Shown: positions 47,207-55,826 of the stretch, piece after piece | How positions within the stretch are numbered: position 1 is the stretch's first letter | Layout of the letters: each line of letters opens with the position of its first letter | From: Arthrobacter sp. ov407 | GTDB lineage: Bacteria > Actinomycetota > Actinomycetes > Actinomycetales > Micrococcaceae | Direction: 5' to 3' | Assembly (NCBI RefSeq): GCF_900102895.1 | Contig: NZ_FNGD01000002.1 | Span: forward strand, 310,001 to 374,000 | Length of the DNA: 64,000 nt | Position numbers and translations under genes: made by a program | Notes under the pieces: generated by a model | Told to the model about the DNA's origin: nothing | The model's input: only the letters and a program-made list of their open reading frames with translations | The model's database searches: none

Positions 47207-48520
47207 TCAGGCGTCGGTGCCCCGTCCGGCATCGCTGCCCGGAGCACCGCTGTTGGGTGCGGCGCCCTCGCGGCCGGGGGTTCCGCCCGGCAGGTGGACG
47301 TCTGTGAAGGTGGTGTCTGCGCCGGGTTCGAGGGCAGGGCTGCCCCCTGGTCCCGCGGTTGCCAGCACTTCATCATGTTCCCACGTTCTGCCCGCAATGT
47401 AGCGAATCGACGAGTTTGCTACGGCCAGGATCGGAACGGAGAACAGTGCGCCGGGGATCCCGGCGAGGTAGGAGCCCGCCGCGACAGACAAGATCACGGC
47501 CACGGGGTGAAGGGAGACGGCCTTGCCCATGACGAGCGGCTGCAGGATGTGGCTTTCGAGCTGCTGGACGCCGAGCACGATCGCCAGCATGATGAGGGCG
47601 TTGACGGGCCCGTTGGCGACCAGTGCCAGCAGCACGGCGATGGCGCCCGTGACCAGCGCGCCGACCACGGGGATGAAGGAACCGAGGAAGACCAGGACGC
47701 CCAGCGGCAGCGCGAGCGGCACGCCAATGATGGCGGCGCCGACGCCGATTCCCACGGCGTCCACGAACGCGACGAACATTTGGATGCGCGCGTAACTGAC
47801 CATGGAAGTCCAGCCGCGGCGGCCCGCACCATCCGTGGCGCGGCGCGCCTTCCGGGGCAGGAGGCTGACGAGGAAGGCCCAGATCCTGTCGCCTTCAAGC
47901 AGGAAGAAGATCAGGATGAACAGCGCTAGGACCAGGCCGGCGGCGAAGTGCCCGGCCGTGCTCCCGAACGTCAGGGCCCCGCTGAGGATGCTGCTGCTGT
48001 TGTTTTGCAGCGCGGCGGTGGCGTCCTCGATGTACTTGTCGATCTGTGCGGCCGTCAGGTGGAGCGGGCCTTCCGACAGCCAGGTCTGGACCTGCTGCAC
48101 GCCAGTGAGCGCCTGGGACCACAGCTCGCCGAAGCCCTGCATGAGCTGGCGCCCGACCAGGGTCAGGGCACCGATGATGATGCCGATGAAGCCGAGCACC
48201 GTGATGGCGACGGCGAGCCCCTTCGGCACACTGCGTTTGGCCATCCAGCGCACTGCGGGGCTGAGGAGCCCGGACAGGAGGGCGGCGACCATGACGGGGA
48301 TAATGAGGAAGCTGACATGGCTCAGCAGCCAGACCAGGCCCCCGAGCACGAGCAGGATAAGCCCGCCGCGCCACGCCCAGGCGGCGGCGATCCGGACGCC
48401 GTAGGGAATGTCCTGGTCGATCTCGCGGTCGGTCCGTGGCCTGGCTCCGGAACGTACCCCGGTCCCGGCCGCGGAAGGGGAAGGGCTTGTGGCGGGTGCG
48501 GCGTCCTCAGCTGGCGTCAT
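47207..48520 (-). CDS. AI-2E family transporter (permease)
   Basis: 437 residues with eight membrane helices; the family is now regarded as a sodium/proton-coupled or small-molecule exporter rather than an autoinducer transporter. Visible: PVMVAALLSGLLSPAVRWM, GLVLALFILIFFLLEGDRI and VDAVGIGVGAAIIGVPLALPLGVLVFLGSFIPVVGALVTG. The C-terminal ~60 residues are disordered. ATG 48520 has AATCAT six bases upstream. First of three minus-strand genes (this, ilvA, rhomboid). Confidence 0.9.
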   Translation of the reverse strand: MTPAEDAAPATSPSPSAAGTGVRSGARPRTDREIDQDIPYGVRIAAAWAWRGGLILLVLGGLVWLLSHVSFLIIPVMVAALLSGLLSPAVRWMAKRSVPKGLAVAITVLGFIGIIIGALTLVGRQLMQGFGELWSQALTGVQQVQTWLSEGPLHLTAAQIDKYIEDATAALQNNSSSILSGALTFGSTAGHFAAGLVLALFILIFFLLEGDRIWAFLVSLLPRKARRATDGAGRRGWTSMVSYARIQMFVAFVDAVGIGVGAAIIGVPLALPLGVLVFLGSFIPVVGALVTGAIAVLLALVANGPVNALIMLAIVLGVQQLESHILQPLVMGKAVSLHPVAVILSVAAGSYLAGIPGALFSVPILAVANSSIRYIAGRTWEHDEVLATAGPGGSPALEPGADTTFTDVHLPGGTPGREGAAPNSGAPGSDAGRGTDA

Positions 48521-48604
48521 AGCCCCATGATTCCGCAGAGGCCGATTAATAGGAAACCAGGAACCGGCAGCCAGCAACCGGCAACCGGGTCGCAGCCCGC
48601 CGGG

Positions 48605-49570
48605 TCAGCCTGCAGTGGCAGTCAGCGAGGCCGAGATGCCCCAGGTCATGGAGAACTGCTCCCCCGGCGCGAGCCAGCGCAGGCCATCGCCGCTGTTGAA
48701 CGCGTTGGCCGGACCGGTCATCGGCTCGATCGCGACCGCCTTCGACCGGCCTGGAAACTGGGTCGTCACGAAGACATGGACGTAACCGCAGCTCGCGTCC
48801 TGCCACAGGCTGACGGTCCGCCCGTCCGGTGACCGCAGCGTGTGCCGGGCGACGCCGCCGTCGAAGTCCAGGTCCGTGTACGCCGAATCGAGGTCCAGTG
48901 TCCCCACGGGCCGGCCGCCGCGCAGATCGAAGTCGCCGCTGACCGGCTCGGTGCTGCGCGGGATGAGGCGGTCATCGGCCACCAGCCGGGTCCGGGCGTC
49001 CACGCTCACGGTGAGCTCCTCGCTGGGCACGTCCCCCAGCCGCAGGTACGGGTGTGCGCCAAGCACGAACGGCGCGGGGTCCTGGGAGTCATTGATCAGG
49101 GTTTGGCGCACCACCAGCCCCAGGTCCTCCGCCAGTTCGTAGCGGACCCGGTGCCTGAGCAGGAACGGGTAGCCGTGCTGCGGGAAGACCGCCGCTTCCA
49201 GGGTCACGGAGAACTCGTCCTCGTCCACGAGTTCGTAGGAGGAGTTCCGCAGCAACCCGTGGCTGGCGTTGTTGCGGGAGACCTCGGTGATGTCGAGCTG
49301 CAGCTTCTTGCCGTTGAGGTACCAGACACCGTCTTCCACCCGGTTGGCCCACGGTGCCAGGGTTATTCCGGCGGCGCCGGGCGGGATGTCGGCATCGCCA
49401 TAGCTCTCCGTCAGGGCAGTGCCTCCGCGGCTGTACAGCCGCAGGCCGGCGGCGAGTTCGGTAACGACGGCCAGGGCATCGCCGCGCCGTAGCTCGTATT
49501 GTCGTCCGGTCGCGTACCGCCGCATGGTTTCATCGGGGCCGGGAGCCGAGGGGGTCGCTGAGAGATCCAT
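48605..49570 (-). CDS. galM: Aldose 1-epimerase
   Basis: Interconverts alpha and beta anomers of glucose/galactose, the first step of galactose use. 321 residues: LAPWANRVEDGVWYLNGK, NNASHGLLR (catalytic His), LGAHPYLRLG (second His) and a C-terminal IEPMTGPANAFNSGDGL with the acidic base nearby. ATG 49570 has TACGGT seven bases upstream. Divergent from galK with ~48 bases between the two promoters. Confidence 0.92.
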   Translation of the reverse strand: MDLSATPSAPGPDETMRRYATGRQYELRRGDALAVVTELAAGLRLYSRGGTALTESYGDADIPPGAAGITLAPWANRVEDGVWYLNGKKLQLDITEVSRNNASHGLLRNSSYELVDEDEFSVTLEAAVFPQHGYPFLLRHRVRYELAEDLGLVVRQTLINDSQDPAPFVLGAHPYLRLGDVPSEELTVSVDARTRLVADDRLIPRSTEPVSGDFDLRGGRPVGTLDLDSAYTDLDFDGGVARHTLRSPDGRTVSLWQDASCGYVHVFVTTQFPGRSKAVAIEPMTGPANAFNSGDGLRWLAPGEQFSMTWGISASLTATAG

Positions 49571-49577
49571 GGTGACC

Positions 49578-49583
49578 ACCGTA
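49578..49583 (-). promoter_or_regulatory. Leaderless -10 TACGGT for galM
   Basis: TACGGT, seven bases, then ATG 49570. Confidence 0.5.
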
Positions 49584-49605
49584 CAGACCCGCCCGGCAAC
49601 CCGTA

Positions 49606-49611
49606 TACCTT
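49606..49611 (+). promoter_or_regulatory. Leaderless -10 TACCTT for the galK leader ORF
   Basis: TACCTT, six bases, then ATG 49618 of the mini-ORF. Confidence 0.55.
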
Positions 49612-49617
49612 GGATCC

Positions 49618-49650
49618 ATGACTTCCAGCAGCGCAGGCGCCAGGCCATGA
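49618..49650 (+). CDS. Leaderless mini-ORF MTSSSAGARP, coupled to galK
   Basis: A ten-codon frame whose ATG lies six bases after TACCTT and whose TGA (49648-49650) overlaps the galK ATG as ATGA. galK itself has no good Shine-Dalgarno sequence. The simplest reading is leaderless translation of the leader peptide followed by re-initiation at galK. Confidence 0.55.
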   Translation: MTSSSAGARP

Positions 49651-50807
49651 ATCCGTCCCTGGACAGCAGCGGGCTCGCCGCCCGGTTTGAGGCGGTCTTC
49701 GGCGGCCGGCCCGACGGCGTGTGGCGGGCACCGGGACGCGTCAACCTCATTGGCGAGCACACCGATTACAACGAGGGCTTCGTCCTGCCATTTGCCATCG
49801 ACCGGGCAGCCCGGGTGGCCCTCAGGGTCCGTCCGGATTCCACCGTGCGGATGCTCTCCACGTTTGGTAACCAGGGGCTGACCACCGCGGACACCGGCTC
49901 GCTGGCCCGCGCTAGCGCCAAGGGCTGGACCAAGTACCCGCTCGGGGTCATCTGGGCTCTGCAGCAGCAGGGCCTCCCGGTTCCCGGAGTGGACCTGCTC
50001 CTGGGTTCCGATGTCCCCCGCGGCGCCGGCCTGTCGTCCTCCCACGCCATCGAATGCGCCGTGATTTCGGCCCTTAATGAGCTCATGGGCGCTGGCCTGT
50101 CCGCGCAGGACATGGTCTTGGCCACCCAGCGGGCGGAGAACGACTTCGTCGGCGCGCCCACCGGCATCATGGACCAGTCCGCCTCGCTCCGGGCCACGGC
50201 CGGCCACGCCGTCTTCCTCGACTGCCGGGACCAGAGTGTCCGGCTGGTGCCGTTCGACGCCGACGCCGCAGGGCTGGTGCTGCTGGTCATCGACACCCGG
50301 GTTTCCCATTCCCACGCCGACGGCGGGTACGCGGCCCGGCGGGAATCGTGCGAACTCGCCGCCGAGGTCCTCGGCGTGCCGGCGCTGCGCGACGTCGGGT
50401 TCGAGGACCTCGAGGAGGCCAGCGGGCTTCTGGACCAGGAGACGTTCCGTCGCCTCCGGCATGTCGTGACCGAGAACCGCCGCGTCCTGCAGACGGTCGA
50501 GCTGCTGGACACCTTGGGCCCGGCCGCCATTGGCCCCCTGCTGGACGCGTCCCATGCCTCGATGCGCGATGACTTCGAGATCTCCTGCGCCGAGCTGGAC
50601 CTGGCCGTGGAAACGGCGCGGTCGGCCGGCGCGATCGGTGCCCGCATGACTGGCGGCGGCTTCGGTGGCTCCGCGATCGCCCTGACCCCGGTGGGATCGG
50701 CACAGCAGGTGCGCGCCGCCGTCGAACGGGCCTTCGCCCGGGCCGGGTACGCCGCGCCGGAGATCTTCAGCGTCAGTCCCGCGGCGGGGGCCATGCGGCT
50801 GGCATAG
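49647..50807 (+). CDS. galK: Galactokinase
   Basis: Phosphorylates galactose to galactose-1-phosphate. 386 residues of the GHMP kinase family: GRVNLIGEHTDYNEGFVLPFAID (galactokinase signature, shown here in part), PRGAGLSSSHAIECA (ATP loop) and MTGGGFGGSAIAL (motif 3). Start at ATG 49647 is set by the conserved N-terminus and overlaps the mini-ORF stop. galT is not in the window; galE is 26 kb away. Confidence 0.95.
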   Translation: MNPSLDSSGLAARFEAVFGGRPDGVWRAPGRVNLIGEHTDYNEGFVLPFAIDRAARVALRVRPDSTVRMLSTFGNQGLTTADTGSLARASAKGWTKYPLGVIWALQQQGLPVPGVDLLLGSDVPRGAGLSSSHAIECAVISALNELMGAGLSAQDMVLATQRAENDFVGAPTGIMDQSASLRATAGHAVFLDCRDQSVRLVPFDADAAGLVLLVIDTRVSHSHADGGYAARRESCELAAEVLGVPALRDVGFEDLEEASGLLDQETFRRLRHVVTENRRVLQTVELLDTLGPAAIGPLLDASHASMRDDFEISCAELDLAVETARSAGAIGARMTGGGFGGSAIALTPVGSAQQVRAAVERAFARAGYAAPEIFSVSPAAGAMRLA

Positions 50808-50815
50808 TCGGGGCG

Positions 50816-50821
50816 TAGTCT
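50816..50821 (+). promoter_or_regulatory. Leaderless -10 TAGTCT for thiolase
   Basis: TAGTCT, six bases, then ATG 50828. Confidence 0.6.
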
Positions 50822-50827
50822 GGGCGC

Positions 50828-52066
50828 ATGCCTGAAGCTGTCATCGTTTCCACCGCCCGAAGCCCGATTGGGCGCGCCTTCAAGGGGGCCCTGAAAGACG
50901 AGCGGCCGGACGACCTCGCCGCCGCCATGGTCACGGCGGCCCTCGCCGGGATTCCGGCGTTCGATGCCGCCGCCGTGCCGGGCCGTGGCCTGGACGACAT
51001 CTATCTGGGGTGCGCCGAGCCGAGCGGGGAGGCCGGTTCCAACATGGCCCGCGTGGTCAGCATCCTGGCCGGTCTGGACAACGTTCCGGCCGCCACCATC
51101 AACCGTTTTTGTGCCTCCAGCCTGCAGACGCTCCGGATGGCATTCCACGCCGTCAAAGCCGGCGAAGGCCAGGCGTTCGTTGCCGCCGGCGTGGAGGCGG
51201 TGTCCCGCTACCGGGACTGGGCCGGTGCCGGTGAGACCGACGCGACCACGCACAACCCGCGATTTGAGGCGGCCCGGAAACGCAGCGAGGCCCGGGCGGC
51301 CTCCAACACACCGTGGACCGACCCGCGCCTGGGCGGCCGGATGCCGGACGTGTACATCGCCATGGGCCAGACGGCGGAGAACGTCGCCACAAGCTACGGC
51401 ATCACCCGCGCGGAGCAGGATGCCTGGGCGGTGCTCAGCCAGAACCGGGCCGAGGCAGCCATCGCCTCAGGGTTCTACGCCCGCGAAATCACCCCGTATA
51501 CCCGCGCGGACGGCACGGTGGTCGACCGTGACGATTCGCCGCGTCCCGGCGTCACAGCCGAGGCCGTCGGCGCGCTGCAGCCGGTCTTCCGCAGCGGAGG
51601 CACCGTGACGGCCGGGAACGCCTGTCCGCTCAATGACGGGGCCGCCGCCGTCGTGGTCATGAGTGACGCGCGGGCCCGGGAGCTGGGCCTCGAACCGCTT
51701 GCCCGGATCGTCTCCACCGGTGTCAGCGCCCTGTCCCCGGAGCTGATGGGCATGGGCCCGGTGGAAGCGACCCGCCGGGCGCTCACGATCGCCGGGCTGA
51801 CCATCCGCGACATCGAGCTCGTGGAGCTCAACGAGGCGTTCGCGGTCCAGGTGGTGGCCAGCGCCCGGGAACTCGCCGTCGATCCGGAGAAGCTCAACGT
51901 CCACGGCGGCGCCATCGCCCTGGGGCACCCGTTCGGGATGACCGGCGCCCGCATGACCACCACGCTGATCAACGGGCTCCGCGCCCGCGACGCTTCCCTC
52001 GGCCTGGCCACGCTGTGCGTCGGCGGCGGCCAGGGCATGGCTGTTGTGCTGGAGCGGCTCAGCTGA
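50828..52066 (+). CDS. Acetyl-CoA C-acyltransferase (thiolase)
   Basis: 412 residues. Catalytic residues are intact: Cys in NRFCASSLQTLRMAF, His in GGAIALGHPFGMTGARM and Cys in CVGGGQGMA. The longer loop region (DATTHNPRFEAARKRS) is typical of FadA-like degradative thiolases in actinobacteria rather than PhaA. Single gene, leaderless start 20 bases after galK; bidirectional terminator follows. Confidence 0.92.
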   Translation: MPEAVIVSTARSPIGRAFKGALKDERPDDLAAAMVTAALAGIPAFDAAAVPGRGLDDIYLGCAEPSGEAGSNMARVVSILAGLDNVPAATINRFCASSLQTLRMAFHAVKAGEGQAFVAAGVEAVSRYRDWAGAGETDATTHNPRFEAARKRSEARAASNTPWTDPRLGGRMPDVYIAMGQTAENVATSYGITRAEQDAWAVLSQNRAEAAIASGFYAREITPYTRADGTVVDRDDSPRPGVTAEAVGALQPVFRSGGTVTAGNACPLNDGAAAVVVMSDARARELGLEPLARIVSTGVSALSPELMGMGPVEATRRALTIAGLTIRDIELVELNEAFAVQVVASARELAVDPEKLNVHGGAIALGHPFGMTGARMTTTLINGLRARDASLGLATLCVGGGQGMAVVLERLS

Positions 52067-52112
52067 GGCGTTGCAGCTGATGGGTTGCGGCAGGTGCCCG
52101 TTGCCGCAAACA

Positions 52113-52144
52113 CGAGGAGCCCCGCCGTTGGTCGGGGCTCCTCG
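52113..52144. terminator. Bidirectional terminator between thiolase and Bax-inhibitor-1 genes
   Basis: A 12-bp perfect stem (52113-52124 with 52133-52144), eight-base loop, followed by TTAGAAAAA on plus and TGTTTGC on minus. Confidence 0.8.
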
Positions 52145-52177
52145 TTAGAAAAACAGGGCGTTCAGGAACGACGCCGG

Positions 52178-53080
52178 TTACTCGTCGCCGCGGAGGATGG
52201 CCAGCAGTCGGATGATCTCGACGTAGAGCCAGACCAGCGTGACCGTGAGGCCGAAGGCGGCGGTCCAGGAGAAACGCTGCGGGGCCCCGGCGCTGATGGC
52301 CGCCTCGATGGACGTGAAGTCCATGATCAGGGAGAAGGCGGCCAGGCCGATCGCCAGGAAGCCGATGAAGACGCCGAGCGGGATACCGGCTATCTCCACG
52401 CTGGTGCTCAGGCCAAACGGCGTGGTCACCGCCCCGGTCATCATCATGACGACGTTGACGAGCGCGAACACCGCATAGCCGATCAGGGCGATCATGAAGA
52501 ACCGCATGAGCTTGGGCGTCGCCCGGACCTTGCCGCTCTTGAACAGCACCAGTGTCACGGCGAAGACGGACAGCGTCCCGACGACGGCTTGGATGCCGAC
52601 GCCCGGGAACAGGTTGTCGAGGATGCGGGTCAGGCCGCCGAGGAAGAATCCTTCGAGCAGCGCGTAGGCCAGGATCAGTCCGGGGGACGGCTGCTTCTTG
52701 AAGGTGTTGACCATCGCGAGGGCGAAGCCGCCGAGGGCCCCGAGGATCATCAGCATGGATCCGGTGCCCTGCGGGACGGCGAGCGCCACTGCGGCACCGA
52801 CCACCAGGATGCCGAGGCACCCGGCAGTCTTGACGATGACGTCGTCGTACGTCATCCGGCCGATGTCAGCCGGGCCGGCCGCTGGGCGGTTGTACAGGTC
52901 CTGGAGCTGTTCCTGGCTCATGCCCTGCTGTGCAGAGTTCCACCCGCCCTGGCCCGGGGCCTGGCCGTAGGCGTTCTGGCCGTAGGCGTTCTGGCCATAC
53001 GGGGCCTGCGGGGCAGGCGGTGCCTGGGTGGCTTCGCGGAAATTTTTTCCGCTGAAGATCGGGTTTCCGCCAGATGCCAT
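52178..53080 (-). CDS. Bax inhibitor-1 / YccA-family membrane protein
   Basis: 300 residues: ~85 cytoplasmic residues with two YGQNA repeats and Gln/Pro-rich sequence, then seven helices with a final LWLYVEIIRLLAILRGDE typical of the family, which includes calcium leak channels. ATG 53080 has TTGGAGG as ribosome site. The ~60-residue Pro/Tyr/Gln-rich N-terminus is common in actinobacterial members. Confidence 0.9.
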   Translation of the reverse strand: MASGGNPIFSGKNFREATQAPPAPQAPYGQNAYGQNAYGQAPGQGGWNSAQQGMSQEQLQDLYNRPAAGPADIGRMTYDDVIVKTAGCLGILVVGAAVALAVPQGTGSMLMILGALGGFALAMVNTFKKQPSPGLILAYALLEGFFLGGLTRILDNLFPGVGIQAVVGTLSVFAVTLVLFKSGKVRATPKLMRFFMIALIGYAVFALVNVVMMMTGAVTTPFGLSTSVEIAGIPLGVFIGFLAIGLAAFSLIMDFTSIEAAISAGAPQRFSWTAAFGLTVTLVWLYVEIIRLLAILRGDE

Positions 53081-53223
53081 TGCGGGTGCCTCCAAGATAA
53101 GGGGTGATGTTCCGGTGCGATGCGGACGACCCGAAAAGGGTCTTTATATAGTCACGCTACCAAGTCCCACGGCCGACGGGGAGGGATAGTTCCCCCCGGG
53201 GGTCGCCGCAACCGAACCGTGAC

Positions 53224-54054
53224 CTAGGCAAGCGGGATATTCAGGGCGTCACCAAGGAATTGGTCGAGCCGCTTGGACGGATCCCTCGGCTGCGGCAGCG
53301 GGCCGGGAACCGGCGCCGGCGTTCCCGTACCGCTGTTGACAATGACGTCGTCGATATAGATGTCGGCCATTTGCTGATCGTGTTCGGAGCCGAGCTGGAC
53401 CGTGTCGAGCGTCGTCGCGGAAATGCTGACAGTGCCCGCGTAGACGGAACGCCCGTCCCACCAGATTTGGACGTTGGTCTGGGGACCGTTGGGAACCACG
53501 TGCATGACCAGCCGGTGCCAGGAGTCTGAGGGGACATCCCGCCGCAATGTGGTGTAGGCGTAGCCTGCCGGTGACGAGGTGCGCAGCACCAGCTCATGGG
53601 AGATGTTCTGCCGGAAAACATCCAGGACGCGGACGCGGCCGGAAAAGAACCGGAAGTAAGGAACATTGTTCCCTCGCATTCCCTCAGCGGCGATATTGAA
53701 CCATCCGTCCGCATACGCCTCGGTATTGCCAGGGGTCAGGCCCACTGCCAGCCTGGCGGTGGAACCGGGTTCAGCGGTGGTGTGCAGGCGGGCGGCGCAG
53801 CTACCGGAGTGCGACAGCCCGGTGGAGACGGAGGCACTCCCCGTCCCGTCCGAGGAGACGCCGAATCCGTCCAAGGTGCCCGCTTCAAAGCTGGAGGCTG
53901 CCGCCCTGATCCCCGGATAGGGGTCGGTGATTGCCCCTGTCGAGGGAACGCAGGCCTGCGCCCCGGCGGTTTCGGGGCCGAGGCTCAGCGCCGGAATGCC
54001 CAGGACCGCCAGCGCAAGCGAACCCGCGAGGCACAGCTTGACCACCCGCTTCAT
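53224..54054 (-). CDS. Secreted protein with a concanavalin-like beta domain
   Basis: 276 residues with a clear signal peptide (LCLAGSLALAVLGIPALSLGPETAGAQA). The mature part contains SFEAGTLDGFGVSSDGTGS, a central WFNIAAEGMR and ENRFFSGRVRVLD-like strand region, WHRLVMHVVPNG, WWDGRSVYAG and IYIDDVIVNSG, which look like a LamG/concanavalin-A type sandwich as found in polysaccharide-binding or lyase domains. No catalytic residues can be named. C-terminus Pro-rich. ATG 54054 has GGAGGG upstream. Confidence 0.65.
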   Translation of the reverse strand: MKRVVKLCLAGSLALAVLGIPALSLGPETAGAQACVPSTGAITDPYPGIRAAASSFEAGTLDGFGVSSDGTGSASVSTGLSHSGSCAARLHTTAEPGSTARLAVGLTPGNTEAYADGWFNIAAEGMRGNNVPYFRFFSGRVRVLDVFRQNISHELVLRTSSPAGYAYTTLRRDVPSDSWHRLVMHVVPNGPQTNVQIWWDGRSVYAGTVSISATTLDTVQLGSEHDQQMADIYIDDVIVNSGTGTPAPVPGPLPQPRDPSKRLDQFLGDALNIPLA

Positions 54055-54476
54055 CACTCGGCCCTCCAAAATCGATTCAGGCGCTCTTTGCACCATAACG
54101 CCGCCGGACTTTGAAAAAGCTTGGATTCACATGTTCCGCATACCGGAGCGGACGTGCCCGGCCGGCGGCACCGGCACCAGGTTGGCCGGGCGAATCGGGG
54201 GCCGGGCCGGCCACTGTTTAGGCATACTCGGAATCAACAAAAGTTTTCTTTAGCCGGGCTACATCAAGGTGGCTCCGCGACTACACGGTTGTTACCCGAT
54301 CGCGACGTTCTGCCTGCTCGCAGCGGCATTCTTTGACCCGCCCGGGCTGTAGCATAGGCCACACAGGGTGACGGACATCACAACAAATGATCGCATCTGC
54401 GAGACGCTCGTCCCCTGACCGTTCGCAACGGTTGCAAAGGCGCAACCCACAGCACCCCCATGTGGAGGTTTTCAAT
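54055..54476. other. Intergenic region upstream of livH
   Basis: 422 gene-free bases. Contents: TAGCAT at 54350-54355 as a possible -10; a frame starting GTG 54368 and stopping at 54418 that could be a 16-codon leader but does not reach livH; a hairpin GGTTGC/GCAACC at 54430-54447; and GGAGG at 54464-54468, the livH ribosome site. The left part carries the promoter of the secreted-protein gene on the minus strand. Confidence 0.6.
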
Positions 54477-55817
54477 TTGAGAAGCACAACGAGCGGCCTG
54501 TCGCAGAGACGGCGCGGCAGACTACTGAAGGCTGTGGGGGCAGTATTTGCCGCCATGGCTGCGCTACTGCTCATAGTTGCCCCGGCGTCCAGCGCCGCGA
54601 CCCCCTCGCCGACACCATCTCCGTCGGCGACCCAGTTCACGAACAGCATCAGCGGCTTCCTGCGCGGTGACGACCGCGCACCGATCCCCGGGGTAACCAT
54701 CACCGCCACGAGTGGCGATTTCACGGGAACCACGAAATCGGGAGCCAACGGCGCCTGGACCATAGGCGTCCCCACCCAGGGGACCTACGAGGTCAAACTC
54801 GACGAGTCCACGCTTCCGCAGGGCATCAAACTGGCTGAGGGCCAGGAAAACCCCCGCAAGGTCACCTTCAGCCAGACCTCAAACCTTTCGGTGATCTTCA
54901 CCTTTGGCAAGGGCATCGTCGTGGCCGAGGAGAACTTCGGGCAGAACCTGCTCAACCGGCTGGTGGCCGGCCTGAGCTTCGGCCTGCTGCTCGCCCTCGC
55001 GTCCGTCGGCCTCTCACTGATCTTCGGCACCACCGGCCTGACGAACTTCGCCCACGGTGAAATGGTCACGATCGGCGCCGTGCTGGTGTTCGCCTTCAAC
55101 CAGATGCACCTTCCGTTCTGGCTTGCCATCATCCTGGCGGTCGTCGGCGGCGGCGTGTTCGGCTACGTCCAGGACGCGGGCCTCTGGAAGCCCCTGCGGC
55201 GCCGCGGAACCGGGCTTGTTCCGATGATGATCGTCAGCATCGGCCTCGCCCTCGCTGTGCGGTACATCATCCAGTTCTACTTCGGCGGCGCCACCCAGCA
55301 GCTGCCGTTTGCCCAGAGCGCGGAAATCCTGATCGGCCCGGTCTCGATCTCCCCCAACAACCTCTGGTCCCTCATCATCAGCGCCGCGGTGATCGCCGCC
55401 CTCGGCGTCGTCCTGCTCAAGACCCGCCTCGGTAAGGCCACCCGCGCGGTGGCCGACAACCCGGCGCTGGCCGCGGCCTCCGGCATCGACGTCGACTCCG
55501 TCATCCGGATCGTCTGGGTGGTCGGCGGCATGCTCGCTGCCCTCGGCGGCATCCTCTGGGCCTACTACCGACCCGGCGTCACCTTCGACATGGGCTCGCA
55601 GATCCTGCTGCTCATCTTCGCCGCCGTCACTCTCGGCGGCCTCGGCACAGTCTGGGGCGCCCTGGTCGGTTCCATCATCGTCGGCATCTTCGTTGAGCTG
55701 ACCACCGTGTTCGGCCTCGCAGCCGACCTCAAATACGTGGGAGCGTTGTTCATCATGATTGTTGTCCTTTTGTTCCGGCCTCAGGGCATTCTGGGCCGCC
55801 GCGAGCGCGTGGGTTAG
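54477..55817 (+). CDS. livH: Branched-chain amino acid ABC transporter permease LivH with N-terminal extracytoplasmic domain
   Basis: 446 residues. The first ~145 residues are an extra part: a signal-anchor helix (AVGAVFAAMAALLLIVAPASSA), a Pro/Ser/Thr linker and a carboxypeptidase-regulatory-like beta domain (SISGFLRGDD, PGVTITATSGDFTGT, GTYEVKLDESTLP). The rest is a normal LivH with eight helices, TTGLTNFAHGEMVTIGA and the EAA-like loop TRAVADNPALAAASGID. TTG start with GGAGG eight bases upstream. First gene of livHMGF. The extra domain would lie outside, perhaps docking the binding protein. Confidence 0.92.
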   Translation: MRSTTSGLSQRRRGRLLKAVGAVFAAMAALLLIVAPASSAATPSPTPSPSATQFTNSISGFLRGDDRAPIPGVTITATSGDFTGTTKSGANGAWTIGVPTQGTYEVKLDESTLPQGIKLAEGQENPRKVTFSQTSNLSVIFTFGKGIVVAEENFGQNLLNRLVAGLSFGLLLALASVGLSLIFGTTGLTNFAHGEMVTIGAVLVFAFNQMHLPFWLAIILAVVGGGVFGYVQDAGLWKPLRRRGTGLVPMMIVSIGLALAVRYIIQFYFGGATQQLPFAQSAEILIGPVSISPNNLWSLIISAAVIAALGVVLLKTRLGKATRAVADNPALAAASGIDVDSVIRIVWVVGGMLAALGGILWAYYRPGVTFDMGSQILLLIFAAVTLGGLGTVWGALVGSIIVGIFVELTTVFGLAADLKYVGALFIMIVVLLFRPQGILGRRERVG

Positions 55818-55826
55818 GAGACAGCC

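Noticed and set aside
48517..48528. Three-codon ORF (MGL) overlapping the AI-2E permease start as ATGA
   Set aside because: The -10-like AATCAT is at leaderless distance from the permease ATG itself, not from the mini-ORF.
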